Notes: a model not told the origin generated them from the letters alone. Counted from the first letter of the stretch, positions 1 to 10,671 are shown. The stretch is 64,000 nt of DNA from Rhodospirillaceae bacterium (GCA_020638595.1 JACKIG010000012.1:71001-135000), one strand, 5' to 3'. Translations and numbers: made by a program.

Positions 1-994
1 CGGGCTGATCGACGTGTCGACCCTGGGCGGCATCGAGGTGCGCGGCCCCGACGCGGCGGAGTTCCTGGAGCGTATCTATACCTTTGCCTATGCCAGGCAG
101 CCGGTCGGCCGCTCACGCTATGTGCTGATGTGCGACCAGACCGGGGCGATCGTCGATGACGGTGTGGCCTGCCGCCTGGCCGAGCGGCACTTCTACGTGA
201 CCGCGACGACCACCGGGGCCGACGGCGTCTATCGCCAGATGCTGTGGTGGAACGCGCAGTGGCGCCTGTCGGTCGACATCGCCAACGTCACCGCCGCCTA
301 TTGCGGCATCAATATCGCCGGCCCGAAGAGCCGCGCCGTGCTGGCGCCGCTGGTGCCGGGGCTGGAACTTTCGGGCGAGGCCTTCCCGTATATGGGCGTG
401 CGCGAGGCCGAGGTGGCGGGCATCCCCTGCCGCATTCTGCGCGTCGGCTTCGTCGGTGAGCTGGGTTATGAGCTGCACGCCCCCGCGGGCTGCGGCGAAG
501 CCTTGTGGGACGCGCTGATGGCCGCCGGGCAGGCCGCCGGCATCCGGCCCGTCGGCATCGAGGCGCAGCGCATCCTCAGGCTGGAGAAGGGCCATATCAT
601 CGTCGGCCAGGATACCGACAGCCTGACCTTCCCGCAGGAAGCCGACATGGCATGGGCGATCGCCCGCAAGAAGCCGTTCTTCGTCGGCGGCCGGTCGATC
701 GAGATCCTGGCCGCGCGCCCGCTGACGCGCAAGCTGGTGGGCTTCACCCTGCTGGCCCATGCGCCGATGCCGCAGGAATGCGAACTGGTGATCCAGGGCA
801 CGGGGATCGTCGGCCGTGTCACCTCCGTCGCCCGCTCGCCCGTGCTCGGGCGCATCATCGGTCTGGCCTATGTGGCCCCGGACGATGCCGCCCCCGGCCG
901 GACCATCCATCTCAAGGTCTCCGGCCGCTATGTCGAGGCGGAGGTGGTGGCGCTGCCATTCTACGACCCGGATAACACCCGCCAGTCCCTGTGA
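1..994 (+). CDS. Sarcosine oxidase alpha-like protein, C-terminal aminomethyltransferase (GcvT) domain, 5' truncated
   Basis: The frame is open from base 2, so the gene begins outside the window; the GTG at 14 is only the first start-like codon visible. The visible 330 residues form a folate-binding T-protein domain: the opening GLIDVSTLGGIEVRGPDAAE is typical of the block that follows the FAD/2Fe-2S half of sarcosine oxidase alpha subunits, and the glycine cleavage T C-terminal barrel follows (LEKGHIIVGQDTD, then GRVTSVARSPVLGRIIGLAYV). The family oxidatively demethylates N-methyl amines such as sarcosine and passes the one-carbon unit to tetrahydrofolate. A free-standing aminomethyltransferase cannot be excluded because the N-terminal half is missing. 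The protein ends with TGA at 992-994. Confidence 0.75.
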   Translation, partial: GLIDVSTLGGIEVRGPDAAEFLERIYTFAYARQPVGRSRYVLMCDQTGAIVDDGVACRLAERHFYVTATTTGADGVYRQMLWWNAQWRLSVDIANVTAAYCGINIAGPKSRAVLAPLVPGLELSGEAFPYMGVREAEVAGIPCRILRVGFVGELGYELHAPAGCGEALWDALMAAGQAAGIRPVGIEAQRILRLEKGHIIVGQDTDSLTFPQEADMAWAIARKKPFFVGGRSIEILAARPLTRKLVGFTLLAHAPMPQECELVIQGTGIVGRVTSVARSPVLGRIIGLAYVAPDDAAPGRTIHLKVSGRYVEAEVVALPFYDPDNTRQSL

Positions 995-1013
995 CGCCGC
1001 TGGCGGCGGGCAA

Positions 1014-1207
1014 AGCCCTCCCCCTTGATGGGGGAGGGTTTGGGTGGGGGTGATGGCGTCGCACGCTCAGCAATCGTCACTTGGACGCCCTGCGGGCTCG
1101 CCGGACCTTGTCCGTCCAGTGGCGCCGCCGAGTTACGTTTTTTATGCGCCCTTGCGATCGGGAAGCATCACCCCCACCCAACCCTCCCCCATCAAGGGGG
1201 AGGGCTT
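1014..1207. repeat. Inverted pair of 42-bp G/C-rich intergenic repeats
   Basis: The arm at 1014-1055 (reading AGCCCTCCCCCTTGATGGGG and onward) reappears as its reverse complement at 1166-1207, with about 110 bp between. Each arm also contains its own small hairpin, CCCTCCCCC-TTGAT-GGGGGAGGG. The pair lies between the end of the first gene and the 3' end of the convergent DUF3574 gene. It looks like a dispersed intergenic repeat of the kind scattered in alphaproteobacterial genomes, and it could act as a bidirectional transcription stop. No other copy was recognised in this window. Confidence 0.8.
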
Positions 1208-1240
1208 CACGAGGGTTGTGATTACTAAGATCGACCGACC

Positions 1241-1669
1241 TTAGAACGCGATGCAGACCGGGTGTTCGGAATAGAGCACGCTCTCCTGCTGGTACCGCTC
1301 CTTGTAGGCATCGATGATGTCGTCGATCTCGGTCTCGATGGCTTCGGCATCGGGCACCAGCAGGATCAACAGCTTGGTCGGCTCGCGCACGATTTCGCCG
1401 TCGGCGTCGTGCCATTGCCCGGCGGCATCGACCACCGTCAGGCCGTCGGGAAAGCGCGGCGTCACCTCCTGGGCCAGGAACTGGCGCCAGGCGGCGTCGC
1501 TGACGACCAGCCCGCCGCCGACGCCGCGGCCGAAATACAGCTCGACCTGCGTCCACGGCTCCAGCGATGCACGGCACGATGGCTCGGGCACCTGGGCGCG
1601 GACGGCACCGGCGGACAGCAGGGCCGCAAGCGCTGCCAGGCAGGCCATCCGAAGACGATGCGTCATCAT
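1241..1669 (-). CDS. DUF3574 family secreted protein
   Basis: This is a 142-residue protein of unknown function. It opens with a signal peptide (MMTHRLRMACLAALAALLSA, cleavage near AVRA-Q), and the mature part carries the DUF3574 pattern: WTQVELYFGR near the start, then the WRQFLAQEVTPRFPDGLTV block, and DIIDAYKERYQQESVL near the end. The start at 1669 was chosen over an upstream ATG at 1717 because CAGGAG lies just before it and the signal peptide starts there; the ATG at 1666 is equally possible. It is convergent with the preceding gene. The product should be exported to the periplasm; no catalytic motif is evident. Confidence 0.8.
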   Translation of the reverse strand: MMTHRLRMACLAALAALLSAGAVRAQVPEPSCRASLEPWTQVELYFGRGVGGGLVVSDAAWRQFLAQEVTPRFPDGLTVVDAAGQWHDADGEIVREPTKLLILLVPDAEAIETEIDDIIDAYKERYQQESVLYSEHPVCIAF

Positions 1670-1729
1670 CCCATCTCCTGCTGTCGGACGCGCCGACCGT
1701 TTGCCGGCGAGCGGCACGGCCCCGCAGCG

Positions 1730-2050
1730 TCAGGGGGCCTGCGGGTCCGTGATGTCCTCGATCCAGGTGAGGGCGGCCATCGCCTGCGGGAAACCGAGGG
1801 TGGGGATGGCGAGAAGCGCCACATGCTTGATCTCGGCCGCCGTCAGTCCTTCTTCCAGCGCCCGGCGGGTGTGGGAGTGCACTGCGCCTTCCGAGCGGGC
1901 ACCGAGCGCGAGTGCCAGCTTGACGAGGCGGCGGGTGCGATCATCCAGGGGGCCGGCCTCCACACAGGCTTCGCCCAGCCGGCAATAGGCGTCCCACAGG
2001 TTCGGGTGGCTGTGGGCGATGCGGTCCGGTGCCGGCGGAAGTTTCGCCAT
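1730..2050 (-). CDS. Carboxymuconolactone decarboxylase (AhpD-like) family protein
   Basis: This 106-residue single-domain protein matches the CMD/AhpD fold. The core helix pair is visible as LVKLALALGARSEGAVHSHTRRALEEGLT followed by EIKHVALLAIPTLGFPQA (shown in two parts). There is no CxxC pair, so peroxidase-type AhpD activity is unlikely; the GAVHSHTRRA stretch with its histidines is closer to the decarboxylase branch. GGGAGGGG precedes the ATG at 2050. It lies 25 bp downstream of the Crp/Fnr-type regulator on the same strand and may be cotranscribed with it. Substrate unknown. Confidence 0.8.
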   Translation of the reverse strand: MAKLPPAPDRIAHSHPNLWDAYCRLGEACVEAGPLDDRTRRLVKLALALGARSEGAVHSHTRRALEEGLTAAEIKHVALLAIPTLGFPQAMAALTWIEDITDPQAP

Positions 2051-2074
2051 GGTCTTTCCCCTCCCGGGTGACAG

Positions 2075-2773
2075 TCAGATGTTCGGATCGTCGATCAGCG
2101 ACGTCGGTTTGGCCAGGCGCTTCAGGTCGTCGACCTTCGTCAGCAAGACCGCCGGGCCGTCGACCTCGACACCGTAGGGCTTCAAGGTCGCGAAGGCGCG
2201 ACTCAGGTTCTCCGGCGTCATGCCCAGGAGAGAGGCGATCATCCGCTTCTCGAACGGCAGGATGACCTGGGTGGTGCGTCCGGCGTCTTCGTGCAGGCGC
2301 AGCAGATAGTTGGCCAATCGTTCGACCGCGGTGCGCAGCTTCAGGTTCTTCACGGTCTTGACCATGAAGCGGAAGGAGCGTGCCAGTTCGTTCACCATGG
2401 CCTGGGCGAATTCCGGATCCTCCAGGATGATGGTGCGGATGCTTTCCGACGGGATCATCAGGATACGCGACGGCTCCAGCGTCCGGCCCGACATCAGGTA
2501 GACGGCATCCTTCAGCACTGCCGCCAGGATGAAGGCGGATACCGGATAGGCGACGGCGATCGAGCTCTCGCGGCCCATGCCATGGGCGTGCAGTTCCACG
2601 GCACCTTCGACGACGATGTGCAGGAAATCCGCGGGTTCCCCTTCCCGGATCAGGACGACGCCCCTGGGGAATCGCTGCAGGAACGACGCCGGCATCAGCC
2701 GTTCGAAGTTCTCCGCCTTCATCGTGGCGAACAAGGGAAGGGCGCGGACGGCTTGAAGGTCCTCAGGTCGCAT
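2075..2773 (-). CDS. Crp/Fnr family transcriptional regulator (DNR/NnrR-like)
   Basis: The protein has 232 residues: an N-terminal cyclic-nucleotide-type beta roll (about residues 15-125, with GVVLIREGEPADFLHIVVEG), a long dimer helix, and a C-terminal winged helix. The recognition helix contains MTPENLSRAF, giving the E-x-x-S-R pattern that FNR-type proteins use to read TTGAT half sites. There is no cysteine anywhere, so it cannot carry FNR's oxygen-sensing 4Fe-4S cluster; a DNR/NnrR-style sensor of nitric oxide or redox state fits better. It diverges from narK, and a matching TTGAT-N4-GTCAA box lies 73-86 bp upstream of its start, which suggests autoregulation and control of the nar cluster. 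Confidence 0.85.
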   Translation of the reverse strand: MRPEDLQAVRALPLFATMKAENFERLMPASFLQRFPRGVVLIREGEPADFLHIVVEGAVELHAHGMGRESSIAVAYPVSAFILAAVLKDAVYLMSGRTLEPSRILMIPSESIRTIILEDPEFAQAMVNELARSFRFMVKTVKNLKLRTAVERLANYLLRLHEDAGRTTQVILPFEKRMIASLLGMTPENLSRAFATLKPYGVEVDGPAVLLTKVDDLKRLAKPTSLIDDPNI

Positions 2774-2845
2774 GGGGACGGGCCCAGTGTCGATGTGCCT
2801 GCGGAGGTCGGCTTGTCACCGAACAGGGCGAATAGGGACTGCCGC

Positions 2846-2859
2846 TTGATAAATGTCAA
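2846..2859. promoter_or_regulatory. FNR/DNR-type box between regulator and narK
   Basis: The sequence TTGATAAATGTCAA is TTGAT-N4-GTCAA, one base from the symmetric FNR/DNR consensus. It lies in the 352-bp divergent region 2774-3125, which has no gene of its own and is AT-richer than its surroundings. It is close to the start of the Crp/Fnr-type gene (2773) and about 265 bp before narK. The same TTGATAAAT core recurs ahead of the second narK, at 14242, so both probably answer to the same regulator. Confidence 0.75.
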
Positions 2860-3125
2860 GCCTTGAGATTTGTTCTGCAATCTGACAATGCAGAATAAAT
2901 CAAACTGCACGCGTTGATTTTGTCTGGAACAGTTTATTTCTTCGACGATCCATTGAGGGTCGGCCTGTCTTCCATATAGCATGATGAAGTCATGAATATC
3001 GCAAGTCGGCCGCGGCACTTACTTCATGTGATGTAGGCAGCGCGGGGCCGTCTCGGGCGCCGCCATTGCCGGCGACCGCTGACGCGTCCGGCCTCCGCAC
3101 CGGCCCAACAACGAGGACAACCAGC

Positions 3126-4510
3126 ATGACGACAGACGCAGCCATCGCCGATCGGGGCCATGTTCTGGGGGATTGGCGGCCCGACGACGCGGAATTCTGG
3201 AACACCCGCGGCCGCGCCGTGGCCAGCCGCAACCTGTGGATCTCGATCCCCTGCCTCTTGCTGGCCTTCTCGGTCTGGCTGGTGTGGAGCGTGGTCGTCG
3301 CCAAGCTGCCGGCCATCGGCTTCACCTACTCGACCAACGAGCTGTTCTGGCTGGCCGCGCTTCCTGGCCTGTCTGGCGCCACCTTGCGCATCTTCTACAG
3401 CTTCATGGTGCCGATCTTCGGCGGCCGGCTGTGGACGACGCTCAGCACCGCCTCGCTGCTGATCCCGGCGCTTGGGATCGGCTTTGCCGTGCAGAACCCG
3501 GACACGCCCTATTGGCAGTTCATGGTCCTGGCGCTGCTCTGCGGTTTCGGCGGCGGCAACTTCGCCTCCAGCATGGCCAATATCAGCTTCTTCTTCCCGC
3601 GCGCGAAGAAGGGCCATGCGCTGGCGCTGAATGCCGGGCTCGGCAATGCCGGCGTCAGCGTCATGCAGTTCGTCGTCCCGCTGGTGATCACCGCCGGCGT
3701 CTTCGGCGCCATCGGCGGCGAACCGCAGGCGACGGCCGACGGCGGGCAGCTGTGGATCCAGAACGCCGGCTTCATCTGGGTGCCGTTCCTGGTGATCACG
3801 ACGCTGGCCGCCTGGTTCGCGTGAACGATCTCGCCTCGGCAGGGCGTCGTTCAAGAACAGTCGATCATCTTCAGCGCAAAGCACAACTGGATCATGCTGG
3901 CTACACCGGAACCTTCGGATCCTTCATCGGCTATTCCGCAGGCTTCCGCTCTTGGCCCGCACCCAGTTCCCGGACCATCGACAGTTTGCAGTTCGTCTTC
4001 CTCGGCCCCTGGTCCGGCGCGCTGAGCCATGCGGCGACGGGCTGGATTTCCGACAAGTTCGGCGGCGGCCGGGTGACGCTGTAGGTGTTCGTGCTGATGA
4101 TCGCGGCCGTCGGCGGGGTGCTATTCTTCCTCGGCATCAAGGATCCAGCCGGGGGCGTTCTGGGGCTTCTTCGCCATGTTCATGGTCCTGTTCCTGGCGA
4201 CCGGCATCGGCAACGCGTCGACCTTCCAGATGATCCCGGTGATCATGCGCCAGGAAGTCGGCCGCCTGATGCCTGGCCTGGACCAGGCCCAGCTGACCCG
4301 CCAGGCGGAGAAGGATCCGCGGCCATCATCAGCTTCACTTCGGCCATCGCCGCCTACGGCGCCTTCTTCATCCCCAAGAGCTACGGCAGCTCCATCGCCA
4401 TGACCGGCGGCCCCGAAGCCGCGCTGATCGCCTTCATGATCTTCTATGCCACCTGCGTGGCGATCACCTGGCTCTTCACCCCGCAAGTCCGCGCCCGTGC
4501 CGTGGTTTGA
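3126..4510 (+). pseudogene. narK: Nitrate/nitrite transporter NarK, frameshifted
   Basis: This encodes a 12-helix MFS nitrate/nitrite transporter. Bases 3126-3824 read cleanly for 232 residues: RDWRP-like N-terminus, the GGRLWTTLSTASLLIPALGI motif and FGGGNFASSMANISFFFPRA. The frame is then lost near 3820; GTFGSFIGYSAGF, DSLQFVFLGP and WISDKFGGGRVTL continue in other frames, an in-frame TAG at 4082-4084 stands where tryptophan is expected, and the tail (SFTSAIAAYGAFFIPKSYGS) ends at TGA 4508-4510. The protein is closely similar to the second half of the narK fusion at 14.6-17.3 kb. It heads the nar cluster. Broken as written; sequencing indels are a real alternative explanation. Confidence 0.8.
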
Positions 4511-4538
4511 GCATGAACCGACCGGGCAAGGAGAACTT

Positions 4539-7500
4539 ATAAACCCACTTCCTCGACCGTCTGCTCTTCCTGAAGAAGACCGTCGACATCTATTCCGACA
4601 GCCGTGGCGTCTCACCTACCGCGAGGACCGCAGTTGGGAGGACGGGTATCGCAAACGCTGGCAGCACGACAAGATCGTGCGGTCCACCCACGGAACGAAC
4701 TACCGGGTCGTGCAGCTGGAAGATCTACGTCAGGGCAGGATCATCACCTGGGGAAGCAGACCGACTATCCGCGCACGGCCGGACCTTCCGAACCACAGGC
4801 GCGCGGCTGTTCCCTGAGGGCCAGCTATTCCTGGGCCGTCTACAGCTCAACCGGCTGAAGCACCCGCTGATCCGCTCGCGCCTGCTGCAGGCCTGGCACA
4901 AGGCGCGGGCCACCAAGACGCCGTGGCCGCGTGAAATCGATCGTCGGGACCAGGAACCCGTGCCTCTATACCCGCCAGCGCAGCCACGGCGGCTTCATTG
5001 CGCGCCCAGTGGGATGAGGTGACGGAGATCATCGCCGCCGCCAACGCCTACACCGCCAAGACCTACGGCCCCGACCGGGTGATCGGCTTCTCGCCGATCC
5101 CGGCGATGTCGATGATCTCCTACGCCGCGGGCACGCACTATCTATCGCTGCTGGCGGCGTGTGCGTAAACTTCTACATTGGTACTGCGACCTGCCGCGAA
5201 GCGGCGCCGCAGACCTGGGGCGAACAGACCGACGTGCCGGAAAGCGCGGACTGGTACAACGCCGGCTTCATCATCGTCTGGGGTCCAACGTCCGCAGACG
5301 CGCACGCCGATGCCCTTTCTATGCGAGGCGCGCTATCGCGGCACCAAAGCGCCGTCATCTCGCCGGACTACAGCGAGGCGTCGAAGTTCGGCGACATGTA
5401 ACTGCACCCAAGCGGGGACCGACGCGCGGCCCTGGCCATGGCCATGGGCCATGTCATCCTGCGCGAGTTCCACCTGGACCGCCAGGTGGGGTACTTCGCC
5501 GACTACGCCCGCCAGTACACCGACATGCCGATGCTGGTGCGGCTGGTGAAGAAGGACGGATACCTGGTGCCGGACCGGCTGGTGCAGGCCGCCGATTTCT
5601 CCGGCTCTCTCGGCCGGGCCAACCCGACTGGAAGACCGTCGCCTATGACGAGACGACGGGCGAGCTGAATGGTGCCGCAGGGCTCCGTCGGCTTCCGCTG
5701 GGGTGAGCAGGGCAAGTGGAACCTGGAGGAAAAGAGGCCGACGGCAGGGACGTGCGCCTCAGCCTCAGCCTGCTGGACAGCCGCGATGCCGTTGCCGATG
5801 TCGGCTTCCCCTATTTCGGCAACCGCCAGCACGACCACTTCGCCACGGCACCGACCACCCCGACGTGCTGGTGCGCAAGGTGCCAGCAAGTCGGTGACGC
5901 TGAAGGACGGCAGGGCGCTGGGTGGCGTCGGTCTTCGATTGTTCGTCGCCAATTACGGCATCGACCGCGGCCTGGGCGACGACATGGCCGCCAAGTCGTT
6001 CGATGACGACCTGCCCTATACCCCAGCAGCAGGGCGCATCCCGGCGTGCCGCGCGGCCAGATCATCACCGTGGCGCGCGGTTCGCCCACAACGCCGAAAC
6101 GAGACCCAGGGCAAGTCCATGGTCATCCTCGGCGCCAGGCTGAACCACTGGTACCACATGGACGCGAACTACCGCGGCATCATCAACATGCTGGTGATGT
6201 GCGGCTGTGGTAAACCAGTCGGGCGGTGGCTGGTCGCACTATGTCGGCCGGAGAAGCTGCGCCCGCAGACCGGCTGGCTGCCGCTGGCCTTCGCGCTGGA
6301 CTGGGGCAGCCGCCGCGGCACTGAACTCCACCTCGTTCTGGTACGCCCACACCGACCAGTGGCGCTACGAGACCTTAGGCGTGGACGAGATCCTGTCGCG
6401 ACGGCGCAGGAAACCGTGGGACGGGGCGCTGATCGACTACAACGTCCGTGCCGAACGGATGGGCTGGCTGCCCTCCGCCCCGGCTGAAGTCAACCGCTGG
6501 AGATCGCCGGAGGCAGCCGAGAAGGCTGGTAAGAACCTAAGGACTACGTCGTCGAGGGACTGAAGAGCGGCGAGCTGCGCTGCATCCTGCGAAGACCCGG
6601 ACGACGAAAGGAACTGGCCGCGCAACCTGTTCGTCTGGCGGTCGAACCTCTTGGGCTCCAGCGGCAGGGCCACGCAGTACTTCCTGAAGCACCTGCTGGG
6701 CACGCGCCACGGCGTCCAGGGCAAGGACCTGGGCGAGGACGGCCGGCAGAAGCCGCAGGAGGTCGCGTGGCACGACAAGGCACCGGAAGGCAGCTGGACC
6801 TGCTGGCGACGCTGGACTTCCACATGTCGACCACGGCGATCTATTCCGACATCGCCCTGCCGACGGCCACTGGTACGAGAAGAACGACCTCAACACCTCC
6901 GACATGCACCCGTTCATCCACCCGCTCAGCGCCGCCGATCGATCCGCTGTGGGAGAGCCGGACGGACTGGGCCATCTTCAAGAGCATCGCCGAGAAGCTG
7001 TCGCAGGTGGCCCCGGAGTGCTGGGGTGGAAAGGACGTCGTCCTGACGCCGATCCTGCACGACACCGCGGCCGGATCGCCCAGCCCTATGACGATGCAGG
7101 ACTGGAAACGGGGCCAGATCGACGCCATCCCCGGCAAGACCATGCCGCAGATCGCGGTGGTCGAGCGCGACTATCCCAACCTCTACCGGCGCTTCACCGC
7201 CCTCGGCCCGCTGATGGAAAAGCTCGGCAACGGCGGCAAGGGCATGAGCTGGCGGACCGAGCACGAGGTCGAGCAGCTGAAGCGGCGGCTGAACGGCGTC
7301 GTGACGGAGGAGGGGCCGACCGAGGGCAAGCCCGCATCACGGCATTGTTTATCGATGCGACCGAAGTCGTCCTGATGCTGGCGCCGGAGACCAACGGCGA
7401 GGTCGCGGTCAAGGCCTAGGGTCGCTGGGCCGCACCACCGGCCGCGACCACGAGCATCTGGCCTGCCGAAGGAGGACGGAAGATCCGCTTCCGCGACCTG

Positions 7501-8227
7501 GTCGCCCAGCCGCACCGATCATCCAGCTCGCCCATCTGGTCGGGCCTGGGTCAGAAAAGGTCTGCTACAACGCAGGCTACACCAACGTCCACGAGCTGAT
7601 CCGTGGCGGACCCTGACCGGGCGCCAGCTGTCCTATCAGGACCACCCGTGGATGCGGGCGTTCAGCGAGGAGCCTTGGCCGTCTACCGCCCGCCGGTCGA
7701 CTACAGAAGACGATCAAACCGGTCGTCGGCAACCGGCCCAACGGCGAAAGCAGATCGTCCTCAACTTCATCACCCGCACCAGAAATGGGGCATCCATTCC
7801 ACCTATACCGACAACCTGCTGCTGCTGACGCTGTCGCGGGGCGGGCCGATCCTGTGGATCAGCGAGGTCGACGCCCGGAAGGTCGGCATCGTCGATAACG
7901 ACTGGATCGAGGCCTACAACACCAACGGTGCGCTGGTCTGCCGGGCCGTCGTCTCCCAACGCGTGAAGAGGGCATGGTCCTCATGTATCACGCGCGGAGA
8001 AGATCCATAACGTGCCCGGGTCCGAGATCACCCGGGCAGCGCGGCGGCATCCTGGCGCTCCGTCACGCGGGGCGTGCTGAAGCCAGCGCACATGATCGGC
8101 GGCTACGCCCGCAGGCCTACGGCTTCAGCTACTACGGCACGGTCGGCTCCAACCGCGACGAATTCATCATCGTCGCAAGATGAGCCGTGTGACGGCTCGA
8201 AGGCGGATGGGGGCCGCAAAGTTCTAG
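4539..8227 (+). pseudogene. narG: Respiratory nitrate reductase alpha subunit NarG, heavily frameshifted
   Basis: The molybdopterin catalytic subunit of membrane-bound nitrate reductase is recognisable only by joining frames: FLDRLLFLKKTVDIYSDSRG at about 4549, REDRSWEDGYRKRWQHDKIV then RSTHGTN at about 4620-4700, LREFHLDRQVGYFADYARQ at about 5460, SRTDWAIFKSIAEKLSQVAP at about 6960, MSWRTEHEVEQLKRRLNG at about 7245, KWGIHSTYTDNLLLLTLSRG at about 7785 and GTVGSNRDEFIIV near 8150. Each frame change fits a one- or two-base indel. The conserved TGSCSW cluster-binding region survives at 4705 only with missing bases restored. AAGGAG precedes the expected start, where the ATG itself appears corrupted. 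The total span fits a normal NarG of about 1,240 residues. Ends are approximate. Confidence 0.8.
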
Positions 8228-8236
8228 GTCCGCACA

Positions 8237-9738
8237 ATGAAAATCCGCGCCCAGATCGCCATGGTGCTGAACCTCGACAAGTGCATCGGGTGTCACACCT
8301 GCTCTGTGACCTGCAGAACGTCTGGACCAGCGCGAAGGGGTCGAATACGCCTGGTTCAACAATGTCGAGACCAAGCCCGGCATCAGCTATCCCAAAGTGG
8401 GAGAACCAGAAGCGCTGGCACGGCAGCTGGACCCGCAACAGCTCCAGCGGCTTGGCCTCGCATCGGCGGCAAGTGGCGGGTGCTGGCCAACATCTTCGCC
8501 AACCCGACCTGCCGGAGATCGACGACTACCACCGAACCGTTCACCTTCACTACGAGCACCTGGACCGCCCGAGCAAGGCGATGCCGACAGCGCGCCCGCG
8601 CTCATGATCACCGGCAGCGAGCGGATGGAGAAGATCGAATGAGGGGCCGAACTGGGAAGAGATCCTGGGCGGCGAGTTCGCCAAACGCTCCAGGACGTCA
8701 ACTTCGAAGGCGTCAGAAGGAGATGTGCAGCCAGTTCGAAAACACCTTCATGATGTACCTGCCGGGCTGTGCGAGCACTGCCTCAACCGACCTACGTCGC
8801 CTCTTGCCCCTCGGTGCCATCTACAAGCGCGAGGAGGACGGCATCGTCCTGATCGACCAGGAGAAGTGCCGCGGCGGCGCATGTGTGCATCTCCGGCTGC
8901 CCGTACAGAAGTCATTACAGCTGGCAGTCCGGTAAGTCCGAAAGTGCATCTTCTGCTATCGCGCATCGGGCGGGGCAGCCGACGGTGTGTTCGGAAACCT
9001 GCGTGGGCCGCATCCGCTATCTCGGCGTCGCTGGCTGTACGACGCCGACCACCTCTCCGCCGCAGCCAGCCTGAACAACGAACAGGACCTCTACCAGGCC
9101 CATCTCGACATCTTCCTGGACCCCAACGACAAGGCCGTGCAGCGCCAGGCCCTGGCGCCGACGTGCCCGAGGCGTGGCTGGAGGCCGCGCGCAAGTCGCG
9201 GTGTGGAAGATGGCCATGGACTGGAAGGTGGCCTCCCCTGCACCGGAATGCCGAACCTTGCCGATGGTCTGGTACATCCCGCCCTGTCGCCGATCCAGTC
9301 GGCCGCGGCGGCCGGGGCATGGGCGTCGACGGCGGCATGCCGGATGTCGCTCGCTGCGCATTCCTTGCGCTACCTCGCCAACATGCTGACCGCCGGCAAG
9401 GAAGAGCCGGTGGCCCAAGCGCCTGGGCGGATGCTGGCCATGCGCGCCAGGCCAAGACGGTGGAAGGGGTGATCCGACAGGACGGTCGCCCGGCGCGTCG
9501 GCCTGACAACGGCCAGATCGAGGACGCCACCACATCATGGCCATCGCCAGTTGAGGACCGCTTCGTCTCTCGACCAACCACCGCGAGGCTCGTGAGGACG
9601 CCCACGATCTCCGCGGCGGCTGCGGCTTCAGCTTCGGCGGCGGATGTTTCAGCATCACCGGCGTCGCTGTTCGCCGGCGGCAAGGTCGGCAGCAGCCGCC
9701 GCAAGATGGCCGACAAAGAGCCGATGGAGGTGGCGTGA
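8237..9738 (+). pseudogene. narH: Nitrate reductase beta subunit NarH, frameshifted
   Basis: The iron-sulfur electron-transfer subunit starts with MKIRAQIAMVLNLDKCIGCH, the first ferredoxin-type cysteine group, immediately downstream of narG. Later pieces appear in alternating frames: the CxxCxxxC region around 8755-8935 (CEHC and ISGCPY), CIFCY-like sequence near 8945, LNNEQDLYQAHLDIFLDPND at about 9070 and the conserved tail CGFSFGGGC near 9630. The tail ends KMADKEPMEVA with TGA at 9736-9738. NarH passes electrons from NarI haems to NarG. The length (1.5 kb, about 500 codons) is normal, so the gene is complete apart from small indels. Confidence 0.8.
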
Positions 9739-9802
9739 TGGCCGCGAAACACGGACGTCAACCAGCCGTCATCCCCCCCACCCTTCCGGCGACCCCGCTC
9801 GC

Positions 9803-9888
9803 TCCGTCGTCGACGCCGCTCACCTCCCGTCGTCCCGCTCACTCCCCGTCGTCCCCGCTCACCTTCCCGTCGTCCCCGCGAAGGAAGA
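9803..9888 (+). repeat. Short GC-rich tandem repeat between narH and narJ
   Basis: About four imperfect units of 18-21 bp built on CCCGTCGTCCCCGCTCACT follow one another in the 233-bp gap between narH and narJ. NarH and NarJ are normally almost adjacent, so the gap is itself unusual. The units resemble fragments of dispersed intergenic repeats of alphaproteobacteria. No coding role is evident. Confidence 0.6.
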
Positions 9889-9971
9889 CCTCCTCGAACA
9901 ATGCGCCGGCGAGAGATGCCACTGGCGGGCATGACGAGACTTCGTGGGAAGGAAGCCGCACCCCCGCGTCG

Positions 9972-10661
9972 ATGACCTACAAAGGCTGGCCGCGCTCTTG
10001 TCCTATCCACGGCCGACCTGCAGCAGGCGGTGCCGGAACTGCGGGCGATCCTGTACGCCGAGCGCCGCTTCGATGGACGCAGGCGCACTCGGCCACCTGC
10101 TGGACAGCATCGCCACCGGCGACCTCTATGACCTGCAAGACGCTATGTCTTCCTGTTCGACCGCACCCGGTCGCTGTCGCTTGTACCTGTTCGAGCATGT
10201 GCACGGCGACAGCCTGACCGCAACCAGGCGATGAGTCGACCTGCTGGGCATGTACGAGCGTCAGGGGGCTGACCGTCGCGGCGGAGACAGGCTGCCGGAC
10301 CACTGCCGGTGTTCGTGGATTCTGTCCACCGTGCCGGAGGCCAGGGCCGCCGCGCTGCTGGGCCAGCCTCTGCATGTGCTGATCGCATTGCGCGAGCGGC
10401 GCTGGACAAGCGCGGCAGCGTCTATGCCGCCGTGCCGCGGGCGCTGGAAGCCCTGGCTGCGGGCAGGCCGACGGCGGAAGCCCTGGCCAGCCTGCGGGCC
10501 GGGAGGACGACGATCCCAACGACCTCGCGCCCTGGATGCGGCCTGGGGAAGGGCGACGGTGACGTTCAGCCCGCAAAGCCAAGACGCAGCTGCCCCAAAG
10601 GCGCTGCCATTCTGGAACGCATGCGCTGGCGGGCGAAGGCCCCGCCAGCACCGACCGCTGA
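9972..10661 (+). pseudogene. narJ: Nitrate reductase assembly chaperone NarJ, frameshifted
   Basis: NarJ inserts the molybdenum cofactor into NarG and is not part of the final enzyme. The start MTYK at 9972 fits; restoring one or two bases gives LAALLSYPTADLQQAVPELR, and HLLDSIATGDLYDLQ then follows. The hallmark RYVFLFDRTRSLSLYLFEHV motif is split across frames at 10145-10200, and LLGMYERQGL follows at about 10240. The probable stop is TGA 10659-10661 after ASTDR, just before the GAGGAGG that serves narI. At about 230 codons the length is normal. Several single-base indels interrupt it. Confidence 0.75.
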
Positions 10662-10671
10662 GGAGGCCAAG

